A stretch of 64,000 nucleotides of DNA. Source: Photorhabdus heterorhabditis (GTDB lineage Bacteria > Pseudomonadota > Gammaproteobacteria > Enterobacterales > Enterobacteriaceae). A program made the translations under genes and the position numbers. Shown one piece after another: positions 1 to 8,811 of the stretch. Under the pieces are notes generated by a model, which saw only the letters and a program-made list of their open reading frames with translations, was not told where the DNA came from and searched no databases. The stretch covers positions 1 through 64,000 of the forward strand of contig NZ_RCWA01000009.1 in the NCBI RefSeq assembly GCF_018448905.1, read 5' to 3'. Every line of letters starts with the position of its first letter. The stretch's first letter is position 1.

Positions 1-145
1 AAGACAGCGTGGTTCAGAGGGCATGGCTTAATATCACTGGTGGAACAGCAACGGCAGTTCCAGCGTTAACATGAACCGCCGTATGCGGAACCGCATGTAC
101 GGTGGTGTGAGAGGACGGCGGGAGTGATCCCGCCTCCTACTCGAT
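1..145 (+). mobile_element. 3' end of a group II intron (domains V and VI), cut by the window edge
   Basis: Seen: a CCGTATGCGG / CCGCATGTACGG hairpin followed by GGTGTGAGAGG, a short GC-rich stem (GGCGGGAG / CTCCCGCC-like, about 115-136) and a CCTACTCGAT end near 145. This matches the domain V hairpin and domain VI/3' boundary of bacterial group II introns as I know them. The reverse-transcriptase ORF would lie upstream, outside the window. The intron end sits against the 3' end of the minus-strand GNAT gene, whose stop codon (137-139) falls inside the intron. Intron assignment is by remembered consensus and the exact 3' splice base is uncertain. Confidence 0.72.
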
Positions 146-798
146 CGCTATTTTTGGGGGTATTATCGTTAACTTCATTGCAATCCTTGTACCCAAGCCA
201 GCGGTTGCTTCCTTAGCCAAAGTTTTCCGTAATTCATCAGGAATATCACCCGATCCTAGTACTACAAAACCAAATTTATCATATAATCTGCGGCTTGGCA
301 TAAAATCGCGGAAAGTTGTGAGATAAAGTGCCGTTTTGTCGTGCTGCTTTAATTTTTCGATGATTGAATTAAGAAGGGCACTGGCAATGCCCTTGCCATT
401 ATATTCAGGTAGTACATCAATCTCAGCTAACAGAGTTAATTGATTTGAAAAGCGGATTAGCGCGAATCCGACCCGTTTTTGATCACTTTCTGCTACCCAA
501 AGTCGTTGTTCTTGAACTGCTGATTCAATTTCATGTACAGGCAAGGTTTGACTACAGAGTGTTTTCGGCAGTAGTTCATCTGGAAAAAGGGAAGCCGCTT
601 GTCGTTCTATACCCAATAGATTTCAAGATGCATCGCGACGGCAAGGGAGCGAATCCCCAGGAGCATAGATAACTCTGTGACTGGGGTGAGTGAGTGCAGC
701 CAACAAAGAGGCAACTTGAAAGATAACAGGTATATATCGCTGATGGTAACACCATCTTCATAGCTCGCCATTCTGATCGTTATGTTGTTCATAATCAT
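137..798 (-). pseudogene. GNAT N-acetyltransferase, interrupted by an ERIC element
   Basis: Two fragments belong to one gene. The N-terminal piece (about 735-798) begins MNNITIRMASYEDGVTISD, and the C-terminal piece (137 to about 607) contains a GNAT core with the acetyl-CoA loop EYNGKGIASALL and the later motif RRLYDKFGF. The roughly 127-bp ERIC copy at 608-734 separates them and the pieces are in different reading frames, so the full-length protein cannot be made. A shortened product could start at a TTG at 616, inside the ERIC end. The 3' end is also odd: the last few codons and the stop lie in the group II intron end. Substrate unknown. Probably non-functional. Confidence 0.7.
608..734 (+). 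repeat. ERIC/IRU palindromic repeat, full-length short form
   Basis: About 127 bp running from TATACCCAATAGATTTCAAG to CTTGAAAGATAACAGGTATA, with the central ATCCCCAGGAGCATAGATAA and GTGACTGGGGTGAG blocks of the enterobacterial ERIC consensus. The ends are imperfect inverted repeats. It lies inside the GNAT coding region and starts and ends in TATA, fitting insertion at a TA target. Confidence 0.88.
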
Positions 799-1055
799 GT
801 TTTATTAGTTTTGGTTTTTTAATAATGTATTGGAATAGATGAAAGCAATAAATACTATTCTAAAAATGCTATCTTAAGTGAAAATGTATCGGTCAATGTA
901 TAATCAATAGCTACAAAGTTAAATGTTAACCATGGCAATAATATACTGATAATTAAAAATAATTTACAGACGGCACAGTTCTCTTCGTTTTCTGTATGAA
1001 GAGTTAACATTAAATTAGTGATGTATATCTCAACCTGAACAATGTTTCTTTTTTA

Positions 1056-1072
1056 AACTGGTACGCTGAGTT
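1056..1072 (+). promoter_or_regulatory. possible FadR operator upstream of fadD
   Basis: The 17-base stretch AACTGGTACGCTGAGTT shares most positions with the FadR consensus as I remember it (AGCTGGTCCGACNTGTT). It lies about 80 bases before the fadD start, where FadR represses fadD in E. coli. The rest of 799-1152 is AT-rich leader and promoter DNA with no other gene. By-eye match only. Confidence 0.45.
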
Positions 1073-1152
1073 AATAATTTGTTAAAACAAGGCGTGCGTT
1101 ATTTATTAGGCGAGTGATAACATAGCAATTATAAAATTTCAGGAGTACTACC

Positions 1153-2841
1153 TTGGAGAAAGTCTGGCTAAAGCATTATCCGGCAGATATCCCTATGGAA
1201 ATTGATCCGGATCGTTATGCATCATTGGTTGAGATGTTTGAAAATGCCGTTGCGCACTATGCAGATCAACCTGCGTATATAAATATGGGTGAGGTTATGA
1301 CCTTCCGTAAGTTAGAAGAGCGTAGCCGGGCGTTTGCCGCTTATTTACAAAATGGTTTGGGATTAAGCAAAGGGGATCGTATTGCACTGATGATGCCAAA
1401 CTTGTTGCAATATCCTGTTGCTCTGTTTGGTGCTTTGCGCGCAGGTTTGATTGCTGTAAACGTCAACCCGTTGTATACGCCACGTGAGCTTGAACATCAG
1501 CTTAATGACAGTGGTGCTTCAGCCATTGTGATCGTTTCTAACTTTGCTCATACACTGGAAAAGGTCGTTTTTAATACCAGAGTTAAACATGTTATTTTGA
1601 CTCGTATGGGTGATCAGCTAGCTCGTCCTAAAGGTACATTGGTTGATTTTGCTGTGAAATATATCAAACGACTGGTACCGAAGTATCACCTGCCTGATGC
1701 TATCTCATTTCGTTGTGCGATACACAAAGGTTATCGCATGCAATATGTGAAGCCGGATATTAACGGTGATGATTTGGCTTTCTTGCAATACACTGGCGGC
1801 ACTACTGGCGTTGCTAAAGGGGCAATGCTGAGTCACCGTAACATGCTAGCGAATCTTGAACAGGCAAAAGCAGTTTATTCACCATTACTGCGTGTAGGTC
1901 AGGAGCTAATAGTTACTGCGTTGCCGCTTTATCATATATTCGCGTTAATGGTGAACTGTTTGCTACTTATTTACGTGGGTGGATGTAATCTTCTGATTAC
2001 TAACCCGCGTGATATTTCAGGGACAGCTAAAGAATTGGGTCGTTATCCATTTACTGCAGTGACTGGAGTGAATACGTTATTTAACGCCTGGTTGAATAAC
2101 GAAGAATTTAAGAAGCTTGATTTTTCCGAATTGCGTCTTGTTGTTGGTGGTGGTATGCCAGTTCAGAAAACAGTGGCTGAGAAGTGGGCTGAAGTGACTG
2201 GAAGGACTCTTCTTGAGGGCTATGGTTTGACAGAGTGTTCACCACTAGTTTCCTGTAATCCTTACAACATGAAAAATTACACGGGTAGTATAGGTTTTCC
2301 AGTGTCTTCAACGGAAATCAAACTTACCGATGATGATGGTAATGAGGTTCCAATAGGCCAACAGGGGGAGCTGTGGGTCCGTGGCCCACAAGTTATGGTG
2401 GGTTATTGGAATCGTCCTGATGCGACAGAAGAGGTATTGAAAGATGGTTGGGTCGCGACGGGTGATATTGCGAATATTAATGAGCAAGGTTTTATTCATA
2501 TCGTAGATCGTAAAAAAGATATGATTTTGGTTTCTGGTTTTAATGTATATCCTAATGAAGTTGAAGATGTTGTATCAGCTCACCCGAAAGTGCTAGAGTC
2601 AGCAGCAATAGGCGTACCAAGTGAAAGCTCAGGTGAAACCGTCAAAGTGTTTGTGGTTCGCAGAGAGCCTGGATTGACCGAGGATGAGCTTAAAACGCAT
2701 TGTCGTCGTTATTTGACTGGGTATAAAGTACCTAAGATCATTGAGTTCCGGGATGAATTACCTAAATCTAATGTGGGTAAAATTCTTCGGAGGGAACTAC
2801 GAGGTGAAGAGGAAAAAGTAAGGAATGCGATTGTAGCTTGA
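1153..2841 (+). CDS. fadD: long-chain-fatty-acid-CoA ligase FadD (candidate cinnamoyl-CoA ligase StlB)
   Basis: ATP-dependent acyl-CoA synthetase: activates a carboxylic acid to acyl-AMP, then transfers it to CoA, at the inner face of the membrane. 562 residues against 561 in E. coli FadD. Seen: the AMP-binding signature [12 protein letters not shown] around residue 213, the YGLTE motif around 355, and a C-terminal VDRKKDMI...VGKILRREL segment typical of the ANL superfamily. The start is TTG at 1153, preceded by AGGAG at 1141, as in E. coli, which also uses TTG. Followed by rnd as in E. coli. From memory, the Photorhabdus enzyme at this position was named StlB, the CoA ligase that feeds cinnamoyl-CoA into stilbene synthesis. 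Its dual role is inference here. Confidence 0.95.
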   Translation: MEKVWLKHYPADIPMEIDPDRYASLVEMFENAVAHYADQPAYINMGEVMTFRKLEERSRAFAAYLQNGLGLSKGDRIALMMPNLLQYPVALFGALRAGLIAVNVNPLYTPRELEHQLNDSGASAIVIVSNFAHTLEKVVFNTRVKHVILTRMGDQLARPKGTLVDFAVKYIKRLVPKYHLPDAISFRCAIHKGYRMQYVKPDINGDDLAFLQYTGGTTGVAKGAMLSHRNMLANLEQAKAVYSPLLRVGQELIVTALPLYHIFALMVNCLLLIYVGGCNLLITNPRDISGTAKELGRYPFTAVTGVNTLFNAWLNNEEFKKLDFSELRLVVGGGMPVQKTVAEKWAEVTGRTLLEGYGLTECSPLVSCNPYNMKNYTGSIGFPVSSTEIKLTDDDGNEVPIGQQGELWVRGPQVMVGYWNRPDATEEVLKDGWVATGDIANINEQGFIHIVDRKKDMILVSGFNVYPNEVEDVVSAHPKVLESAAIGVPSESSGETVKVFVVRREPGLTEDELKTHCRRYLTGYKVPKIIEFRDELPKSNVGKILRRELRGEEEKVRNAIVA

Positions 2842-2861
2842 TCCTTTTCATAATACTTATG

Positions 2862-2899
2862 AGCACGACAACGCCGGATAAAACCGGCGTTGTCGTGCT
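2862..2899. terminator. 16-bp perfect hairpin between fadD and rnd
   Basis: Perfect stem AGCACGACAACGCCGG / CCGGCGTTGTCGTGCT with a 6-base loop. Only two T follow the stem on the plus strand, so it may act as an mRNA 3'-end protecting structure or a weak terminator rather than a full intrinsic terminator. Confidence 0.6.
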
Positions 2900-2928
2900 T
2901 ACTCCATAATGGCTAAGAGAACTATGTT

Positions 2929-4056
2929 TTGAATTATCAGTTGATCACCACAGATGCTCAGTTGCAACAAGTCTGCGAAAGAGCGAAAGAACACTCAAAA
3001 ATAGCATTGGATACTGAATTTGTACGCACACGGACGTATTACCCACAATTAGGTTTGATACAACTGTATGATGGCGAGCAACTGTCTCTGATAGATCCAC
3101 TTAATATCACCAACTGGCAACCTTTTCGTGAATTAATTACCAATCCTCAGATATTGAAGTTTCTGCACGCGGGTAGTGAAGATTTGGAAGTCTTTCTGAA
3201 TGCTTTTCAATGTTTACCGGAGCCGATGGTAGATACTCAAGTCCTTGCCGCTTTTATCGGGCATCCTCTTTCATGTGGTTTTGCCGCATTAGTGGCTGAA
3301 TATATCCATGTCGAACTGGATAAAAGCGAATCTCGTACTGACTGGCTTGCTCGTCCGTTAAGTGAAAAGCAGTGCGAATATGCGGCAGCGGATGTTTATT
3401 ATCTGCTGCCTTTGGCTGATATTTTGATGACTGCAACAACGCAAGCCGGATATATGGAGGCAGCGATTGGGGAATGTGAGCTTATCAGTCAACGTCGCAG
3501 GGAAATATTAGCCCCGGAATGTGCTTATAAACAGATAGGTAATATCTGTCAATTACGTCCCCAGCAGCTTGCGTGTTTGAAAAAGCTGGCGGCATGGCGT
3601 TTGAATCAGGCCAGAGAGCGTAATTTGGCTGTGAATTTTGTTATTCGTGAAGAAAATCTGTGGCAGGTAGCGCGTTATATGCCAACCTCTTTGGCGGAGT
3701 TGGATGCATTGGGGTTAAGTGGGCAGGAGATTCGTTGTCATGGGCGTCGCTTGTTGGCAATGGTGGTTGAAAGTGAAAAGATTCCAGAAAGCGAGTGTCC
3801 TCCACCAGTGACAAACTTGATTGATCAACCTGGTTATCGCCAAGCGTTTAAGGATATTAAGGCACTGATCAGTCAGATAAGTGAATGGCATAAATTTAAT
3901 TCAGAATTACTGGCGTCTCGTCGTCAGATTAATCAGTTACTCAGTGCTCACTGGAAGTTGAAGCGATTAAATGGCAAACCTGAATTGCTCAGTGGGTGGC
4001 GAGGAGAATGGTTGGCAGAACCCGTCGCAGAGATTCTGTCGAATTATCCTAATTAA
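2929..4056 (+). CDS. rnd: ribonuclease D
   Basis: 3'-5' exoribonuclease that trims tRNA and other structured RNA 3' ends in the cytoplasm. 375 residues, the same length as E. coli RNase D. Seen: DEDD-type exonuclease motifs, with DTEFVRTRTYYP near residue 29, HAGSEDLEVF near 84 and YAAADVYYLLPLAD near 150, followed by an HRDC-type C-terminal region. The start is TTG at 2929, directly after a short T-run. E. coli rnd also starts with UUG, so I keep it. It follows fadD and converges on minE. Confidence 0.95.
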   Translation: MNYQLITTDAQLQQVCERAKEHSKIALDTEFVRTRTYYPQLGLIQLYDGEQLSLIDPLNITNWQPFRELITNPQILKFLHAGSEDLEVFLNAFQCLPEPMVDTQVLAAFIGHPLSCGFAALVAEYIHVELDKSESRTDWLARPLSEKQCEYAAADVYYLLPLADILMTATTQAGYMEAAIGECELISQRRREILAPECAYKQIGNICQLRPQQLACLKKLAAWRLNQARERNLAVNFVIREENLWQVARYMPTSLAELDALGLSGQEIRCHGRRLLAMVVESEKIPESECPPPVTNLIDQPGYRQAFKDIKALISQISEWHKFNSELLASRRQINQLLSAHWKLKRLNGKPELLSGWRGEWLAEPVAEILSNYPN

Positions 4057-4078
4057 CACGCATCAGATGAGAGCAGTT

Positions 4079-4108
4079 GCTTTAGCCTGCTCGATATCAG
4101 GCTAAAGC
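4079..4108. terminator. hairpin between convergent rnd and minE
   Basis: Stem GCTTTAGCCTG / CAGGCTAAAGC with an 8-base loop, followed by a second GGGGT/ACCCC hairpin to about 4141. It lies in the 150-base gap between convergent genes, so it probably serves both strands. Confidence 0.6.
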
Positions 4109-4209
4109 ACGTGGGTGGGGTTCTCATTTAGAGTTACCCCATCTCAGGCTGTCACATAATCGACTTGGCTATCTTGGCTATAATGATAAAACAACCTTGT
4201 TTACCCACG

Positions 4210-4479
4210 TTATTTCTGAGCTTCTTCTGTTTCAGGTAATGTTATATTCAACTCCAGTACGGAGATGTCATCACCTTTCTGCTCAAATTGCACTGAGAGC
4301 ATTTCAGGATCTACTTGTATATATTTACATATTACAGCCAGAATATCCCGTTTCATGTCAGGCAGATAGGCTGGTTCAGAATCACCGCGGCGTCGTTCCG
4401 CCACAATGATTTGCAGTCGCTCTTTAGCGATGTTGGCTGTCGGCTTTTTCCTCGACAGAAAAAAATCTAGTAAGGCCAT
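4210..4479 (-). CDS. minE: cell division topological specificity factor MinE
   Basis: MinE stimulates MinD ATPase and drives pole-to-pole oscillation so that MinC inhibits Z-ring assembly only away from midcell. 89 residues (88 in E. coli). Seen: the N-terminal membrane-binding segment [12 protein letters not shown], then the MinD-contact region with [15 protein letters not shown], then the dimerising topological specificity domain. Last gene of minCDE, starting 3 bases after the minD stop. Confidence 0.97.
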   Translation of the reverse strand: MALLDFFLSRKKPTANIAKERLQIIVAERRRGDSEPAYLPDMKRDILAVICKYIQVDPEMLSVQFEQKGDDISVLELNITLPETEEAQK

Positions 4480-4482
4480 GTT

Positions 4483-5295
4483 TTACCCCCCAAACAGGCG
4501 TTTTAAGAAGCCTTTTTTCTCTTCTTCAATGAAACGAAAAGGACGCTCTTCGCCCAATAAACGTTCAACAGTATCTGCATACGCTTTTCCTGCATCGGAT
4601 TCCGTATCTAAAATAACAGGCTCTCCTTGGTTGGATGAACGCAACACAGATTGATCTTCAGGAATCACACCAATTAAAGGAATGCATAAAATTTCCAGAA
4701 CGTCTTCCATACTGAGCATATCACCACGGCTTACACGCCCTGGATTATAACGGGTTAGGAGTAGATGCTCTTTAATTGGATCTTCACCGCGTTCAGCGCG
4801 TCGTGATTTAGAGGCTAAAATGCCCAGAATGCGGTCTGAATCACGCACTGAAGAGACTTCAGGGTTAGTTGTGATAATGGCTTCATCAGCAAAATAGAGT
4901 GCTATTAATGCACCACTTTCAATTCCGGCTGGAGAATCACAGATAATAAAATCAAAACCTTGTTTATCCAGATCGAGCAGAACTTGCTCGACCCTTTCAG
5001 AAGTGAGAGCATCTTTATCGCGGGTTTGTGATGCAGGTAAGATATAAAGATTTTCGGTACGTTTATCCTTGATTAATGCTTGATTAAGTGAGACGTCACC
5101 TTGAATAACGTTTACGAAGTCATAAACCACGCGACGTTCACATCCCATAATGAGATCGAGGTTACGTAGACCGATATCAAAATCGATAACAACGGTTTTT
5201 TTACCTCTTTGAGCAAGGCCAGTAGCAATGGCCGCGCTTGAAGTGGTTTTGCCAACGCCACCTTTACCTGATGTAACAACAATAATGCGTGCCAT
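4483..5295 (-). CDS. minD: septum site-determining ATPase MinD
   Basis: Membrane-cycling ATPase of the ParA/MinD family that recruits MinC and is released by MinE. 270 residues, the E. coli length. Seen: deviant Walker A motif GKGGVGKT at residues 10-17, DFDIGLRNLDL switch region near 38-48, and a C-terminal amphipathic membrane-targeting helix ending KKGFLKRLFGG. Middle gene of the minCDE operon, 23 bases after minC. Confidence 0.98.
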   Translation of the reverse strand: MARIIVVTSGKGGVGKTTSSAAIATGLAQRGKKTVVIDFDIGLRNLDLIMGCERRVVYDFVNVIQGDVSLNQALIKDKRTENLYILPASQTRDKDALTSERVEQVLLDLDKQGFDFIICDSPAGIESGALIALYFADEAIITTNPEVSSVRDSDRILGILASKSRRAERGEDPIKEHLLLTRYNPGRVSRGDMLSMEDVLEILCIPLIGVIPEDQSVLRSSNQGEPVILDTESDAGKAYADTVERLLGEERPFRFIEEEKKGFLKRLFGG

Positions 5296-5318
5296 GAAGT
5301 AATTCCTTATTAAAAGGG

Positions 5319-6002
5319 CTAGATTAAAGGTTCGATAGTTAATTCATTATTTATCAGGCTAAGTTTTGCGGCTTTTCCTGCTAATTCAGTTGGGATTTTA
5401 TCGCCGAGCCAATATTGTCCTGCGATAGAGACTAACTCGGCGTTTAAATGAGTGCAAAAAACCAGGCATTCCTGATCACCGGATGCACCGGCTAATGCTC
5501 GGCCTCGCATCATGCCATAGATATGAATATTGCCGTCCGCAATCAATTCTGCACCGGCACTCACATTGCTAGTGACAATAAGATCACTTCCTTGCGCATA
5601 AATTCTCTGGCCTGAACGAACAGGTAAATTAATTATGCGAGTTTTTTTAGCCGTAGGTTCTGCCGGTTTATTTTCCTGTACCGGAACTTTTTGTTTTTTG
5701 CCTTCATTCAACAGCGGTAAGGATGCTTTTATTGCCGCCCGGCGTTGCTTTTCATCACGGCAACCGCTAATTCCGACAATACGGAATCCTGCTGAATCAA
5801 TAGCATGATGCAGAGCTTTTAGATCAGCTTCTGCCGGCAGAGCGGAGATATTAATGACAACAGGCGCATTTTTCAGGAAATCCGGTGCTTGTTCCACCTT
5901 TCCCTGTAGGGCCTGTAGAATAATTTCAGGTTGATCATTGTATAGATGAACGACTGAAAGTGTAAAATTACTGCCTTTTAGCTCAATTGGCGACTGTGAC
6001 AT
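5319..6002 (-). CDS. minC: septum site-determining protein MinC
   Basis: FtsZ polymerisation inhibitor positioned by MinD. 227 residues (231 in E. coli). An N-terminal FtsZ-inhibiting domain (about 1-105) is joined by a linker rich in Lys/Pro/Glu to a C-terminal beta-helical MinD-binding domain with the conserved [15 protein letters not shown] and [17 protein letters not shown] segments. First gene of the minCDE operon, divergent from ycgL. Confidence 0.97.
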   Translation of the reverse strand: MSQSPIELKGSNFTLSVVHLYNDQPEIILQALQGKVEQAPDFLKNAPVVINISALPAEADLKALHHAIDSAGFRIVGISGCRDEKQRRAAIKASLPLLNEGKKQKVPVQENKPAEPTAKKTRIINLPVRSGQRIYAQGSDLIVTSNVSAGAELIADGNIHIYGMMRGRALAGASGDQECLVFCTHLNAELVSIAGQYWLGDKIPTELAGKAAKLSLINNELTIEPLI

Positions 6003-6141
6003 CTATCCTGACTCAGATTCAGCAAATTTGAGATCCCCAGAAACAACATCTGGGATGCGATATTTTGAAATACAATAAGCATGTTATAATTACTGAATTA
6101 TTCAAGCAAGTCGCAGCCTTAATTTAAAAGAGTTTATTATA

Positions 6142-6414
6142 ATGATTTGTGTGATTTACAGAAGCCCGAAGCGGGAGCAAACATATCTTTATGTTGAAAA
6201 AAGAGATAATTTCTCTCGTGTTCCTGAGGAGTTACTGAAAAGCTTTGGTCGGCCTCAATATGTAATGATGATTTCCCTAGCAGACAGGAAAAAACTGGCA
6301 GGTGCTGATATAGAAAAAGTAAAAATATCGTTAATTGAACAGGGTTTTTACCTGCAAATCCCACCTCCGGTCGAAAACTTAATGAATCAACATTTGAACC
6401 AGATGGAAAAATAA
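6142..6414 (+). CDS. ycgL: YcgL domain protein
   Basis: Small cytoplasmic protein of the YcgL family, function not established. 90 residues. Seen: the family's opening [29 protein letters not shown] and [10 protein letters not shown]. Some homologues carry a longer N-terminus, but the ATG at 6142 lies at the conserved position. Same neighbourhood as in E. coli (minCDE divergent, ycgM and ycgN downstream). Confidence 0.93.
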   Translation: MICVIYRSPKREQTYLYVEKRDNFSRVPEELLKSFGRPQYVMMISLADRKKLAGADIEKVKISLIEQGFYLQIPPPVENLMNQHLNQMEK

Positions 6415-6432
6415 GGAAAATCTGAGGATTTG

Positions 6433-6600
6433 ATGGGTGAAATTGACCGTCATTGTGGTTTTATTAACCACTTCAATATTAACGGGTACGGTGTTTCAAG
6501 GGAAAATAACGTAGAGTTGTACCGGTTGGGCCATCGAGCAATCAATATAGAGGATAAATTTCCTCTGAATGCCGCAGACTCGTTATTCCTGATGATGTAG
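6433..6600 (+). CDS. possible 55-residue protein, unrecognised
   Basis: Open frame from ATG 6433 to TAG 6600 in the gap between ycgL and ycgM, read in the same direction. It is polar, with no signal peptide or membrane segment and no domain that I recognise. A GAGGATT stretch 5-11 bases before the ATG could be a weak ribosome site. It may be a gene fragment or chance. Confidence 0.3.
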   Translation: MGEIDRHCGFINHFNINGYGVSRENNVELYRLGHRAINIEDKFPLNAADSLFLMM

Positions 6601-6651
6601 TGTAACAAATGCTATAATCAGAGGTACCTGACAAACCAGACAGAGTGAGAA

Positions 6652-7314
6652 ATGGGTATGTATCAGCACAGAGACTGGCAGGGCGCATTACTGGATCTTC
6701 CAGTCAATAAAGTTGTTTGCGTTGGCAGTAATTACGCCAAACATATTAAAGAGATGGGTTTTCAACCGCCGGAAGAGCCGGTCATTTTTATTAAACCGGA
6801 AACTGCGCTGTGTGATATACATCAGCCAATTGCAATTCCAAAAGATTTTGGTGTTGTTCATCATGAAGTTGAACTGGCTGTGCTGATTGGTACACAGTTG
6901 AAACAAGCAAATGAGGAGCGTGTTGGTATAGCGATTGCTGGTTTTGCTGTCGCATTGGATCTTACCTTGCGTGATTTGCAGTCTAAATTTAAGAAAATAG
7001 GTCAGCCGTGGGAAAAAAGTAAAGCGTTTGATGGTTCTTGCCCGATATCTGGCTTTATTCGGATGGGTAGTTTTGGTGATCCACAAAATGCTCAGCTTTC
7101 ACTGACAGTTAATGATGAACTGCGGCAGAATGGTAATACCAACGATATGTTGACCCCTATCATTCCTCTGATCAGCTATATGTCGCACTTTTTCACTTTG
7201 CGGCCAGGAGATGTGATTCTCACTGGTACACCGGAAGGTGTTGGATCACTGGAATCCGGTGATACGTTGAAGGTTACCCTGAATGATAATTCACTCACCA
7301 CAAGAGTGATTTGA
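6652..7314 (+). CDS. ycgM: YcgM, fumarylacetoacetate-hydrolase-family protein
   Basis: FAHD1-like member of the FAH fold. The family includes acylpyruvate hydrolases and oxaloacetate-handling enzymes, and the substrate here is not shown by sequence. 220 residues (219 in E. coli). Seen: KPETAL substrate-loop motif, metal-site HHEVELAVLIG around residue 66, the DLTLRDLQ segment and the C-terminal ILTGTPEGVG. Stops 24 bases before ycgN and is likely co-transcribed with it. Confidence 0.92.
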   Translation: MGMYQHRDWQGALLDLPVNKVVCVGSNYAKHIKEMGFQPPEEPVIFIKPETALCDIHQPIAIPKDFGVVHHEVELAVLIGTQLKQANEERVGIAIAGFAVALDLTLRDLQSKFKKIGQPWEKSKAFDGSCPISGFIRMGSFGDPQNAQLSLTVNDELRQNGNTNDMLTPIIPLISYMSHFFTLRPGDVILTGTPEGVGSLESGDTLKVTLNDNSLTTRVI

Positions 7315-7338
7315 ATAATATAAGGAATAGTAGAAGTT

Positions 7339-7773
7339 ATGTCTCAGCCTTTCTGGCAGGTAAAAACTCTGGATCAGATGACGGATGAAGAATGGGAATC
7401 ATTATGTGATGGATGTGGACAGTGTTGTCTGCATAAGTTGATGGATGATGATACCGATGAGATTTATTTCACTAACGTTGCCTGTAATCAGCTCAATATA
7501 AAAACCTGTCAGTGTAAAAATTATGAAGACCGTTTTAGATATGAGCCGGACTGTATCAAACTGACTCGTTACAATTTGCCAACTTTTGAATGGTTGCCAA
7601 TGACTTGTGCATATCGTTTGCTTGAAGAAGGAAAGTCTTTGTTACCTTGGCATCCACTGATTAGAGGTTCTAAATCAGCAATGCATAGCGAAAGGATTTC
7701 TGTCAGGCATATTGCAGTACGGGAAATTGATGTTGTGGAATGGGAAGACCATATCATTAATAAGCCAGAATAA
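7339..7773 (+). CDS. ycgN: YcgN, cysteine-cluster protein (UPF0260/YkgJ family)
   Basis: 144-residue cytoplasmic protein of unknown role. The N-terminal [12 protein letters not shown] cluster and later cysteines ([22 protein letters not shown]) are the family pattern and probably bind a metal or Fe-S centre. Downstream partner of ycgM, as in E. coli. Confidence 0.92.
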   Translation: MSQPFWQVKTLDQMTDEEWESLCDGCGQCCLHKLMDDDTDEIYFTNVACNQLNIKTCQCKNYEDRFRYEPDCIKLTRYNLPTFEWLPMTCAYRLLEEGKSLLPWHPLIRGSKSAMHSERISVRHIAVREIDVVEWEDHIINKPE

Positions 7774-7966
7774 TGATTTAATTGACTGTAATTTAATAAA
7801 TTATTTTTCTATGTTTCCCCGTGGAGCTGTTTGGGATCTTGCTCCAGAGCTAGTTATCCAAGGGGTGTATCTATCGAAATTAACTAAAGGTTGATTGTAT
7901 ATAATTGCATCTATACTATTACCGTTAGGTAATTAAACCTGTGGTTTATTAGAGGAAGCATAAAAT

Positions 7967-8605
7967 ATGCCAAGATATTCGGAAAACATAGAAAAAATTA
8001 CCAATGATTTCAGTTGGTTAAATGAGCCAGAGCTCAACTGTGCTCTTTATAGTATTTTTGATTCCTCTGGTACTGATATTGTGCAGGATGTGAATGAGCT
8101 CATTCTTCCACCGGGCTACCGATTGGTCAGGGTTGATAGCAGGTTAGATTTGGATATAGATGAGCCTCACTTTGAATTAGCGTTGCTGAGTGACGATGCA
8201 AAAGAAGTTGTTTATTACAACAAAGTCATTGTGATGAATGATTTGGTGCTTAATTGCAGTCCTGCGTCGCAAACGCTTGTGTGGCGAACGAAAAAACCAA
8301 AACATAAAGCGGCGTTAAGTGATTTAGCAGCTAAAATCTTTTTCCACTATCTAATTAAAACATATGATGTAGTTGCTTCAAACGTCAACCAAATAATAGA
8401 TGATATCTCTTTTTGGCAAGCTCGAATGTATGAAGCATTACAGTTTGGGCTCTATGTTTACGGTTATGATGTTATGACTTGTGAATTGAGAAATATCCTA
8501 ACTGAGGATGATGTTGGTAAAGAGCAGAGTTGGCTATGGGGTGATGCAGAGTATTATATGGATAGATTAGCGATTATTTCCAAGATCAAATTACCTGATA
8601 AGTAA
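7967..8605 (+). CDS. hypothetical protein, 212 residues
   Basis: Not recognised. Soluble and acidic, with no signal peptide or membrane helix. The N-terminal half contains a run of beta-rich sequence (YRLVRVDSRLDLDIDEPHFELALLSD) and the C-terminal half looks helical with several aromatics (FWQARMYEALQFGLYVYGYD). A GAGGAAG stretch precedes the ATG. It is a single gene between ycgN and an ERIC copy, so probably accessory. Confidence 0.7.
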   Translation: MPRYSENIEKITNDFSWLNEPELNCALYSIFDSSGTDIVQDVNELILPPGYRLVRVDSRLDLDIDEPHFELALLSDDAKEVVYYNKVIVMNDLVLNCSPASQTLVWRTKKPKHKAALSDLAAKIFFHYLIKTYDVVASNVNQIIDDISFWQARMYEALQFGLYVYGYDVMTCELRNILTEDDVGKEQSWLWGDAEYYMDRLAIISKIKLPDK

Positions 8606-8637
8606 TTAATTGTACTATGTTATATCTGTGGTTAATC

Positions 8638-8763
8638 TACCCAATAGATTTCAATTTGCAGCGCGGCGGCAAGAGAGCGCATCCCCAGGAGCATAGATAA
8701 CTATGTGACTGGGGTAAGTGAACGCGGCCAACAAAGCAGCAATTTGAAGGATGAAGGGTATAT
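8638..8763 (+). repeat. ERIC repeat, short form, diverged
   Basis: About 126 bp with the same layout as the copy at 608-734 (ATCCCCAGGAGCATAGATAA, GTGACTGGGGTAAGTGA), but with the terminal arms altered to TTTGCAGCGCGGCGGC. It lies immediately downstream of the 7967-8605 gene. Confidence 0.87.
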
Positions 8764-8789
8764 AATGGTTCGAACTAACTCGAACCATT
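8764..8789. terminator. hairpin at the 3' side of the 8812-9432 gene
   Basis: Perfect 10-bp stem AATGGTTCGA / TCGAACCATT with a 6-base loop, directly after the ERIC end. Its position fits transcript termination for the minus-strand gene, but there is no clear T-run. Confidence 0.45.
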
Positions 8790-8811
8790 ATCAATTAATT
8801 AGAAAGATTAA

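Noticed and set aside
7712-7894. Plus-strand frame overlapping the ycgN end
   Set aside because: Shadow of ycgN followed by AT-rich DNA, with no own ribosome site.
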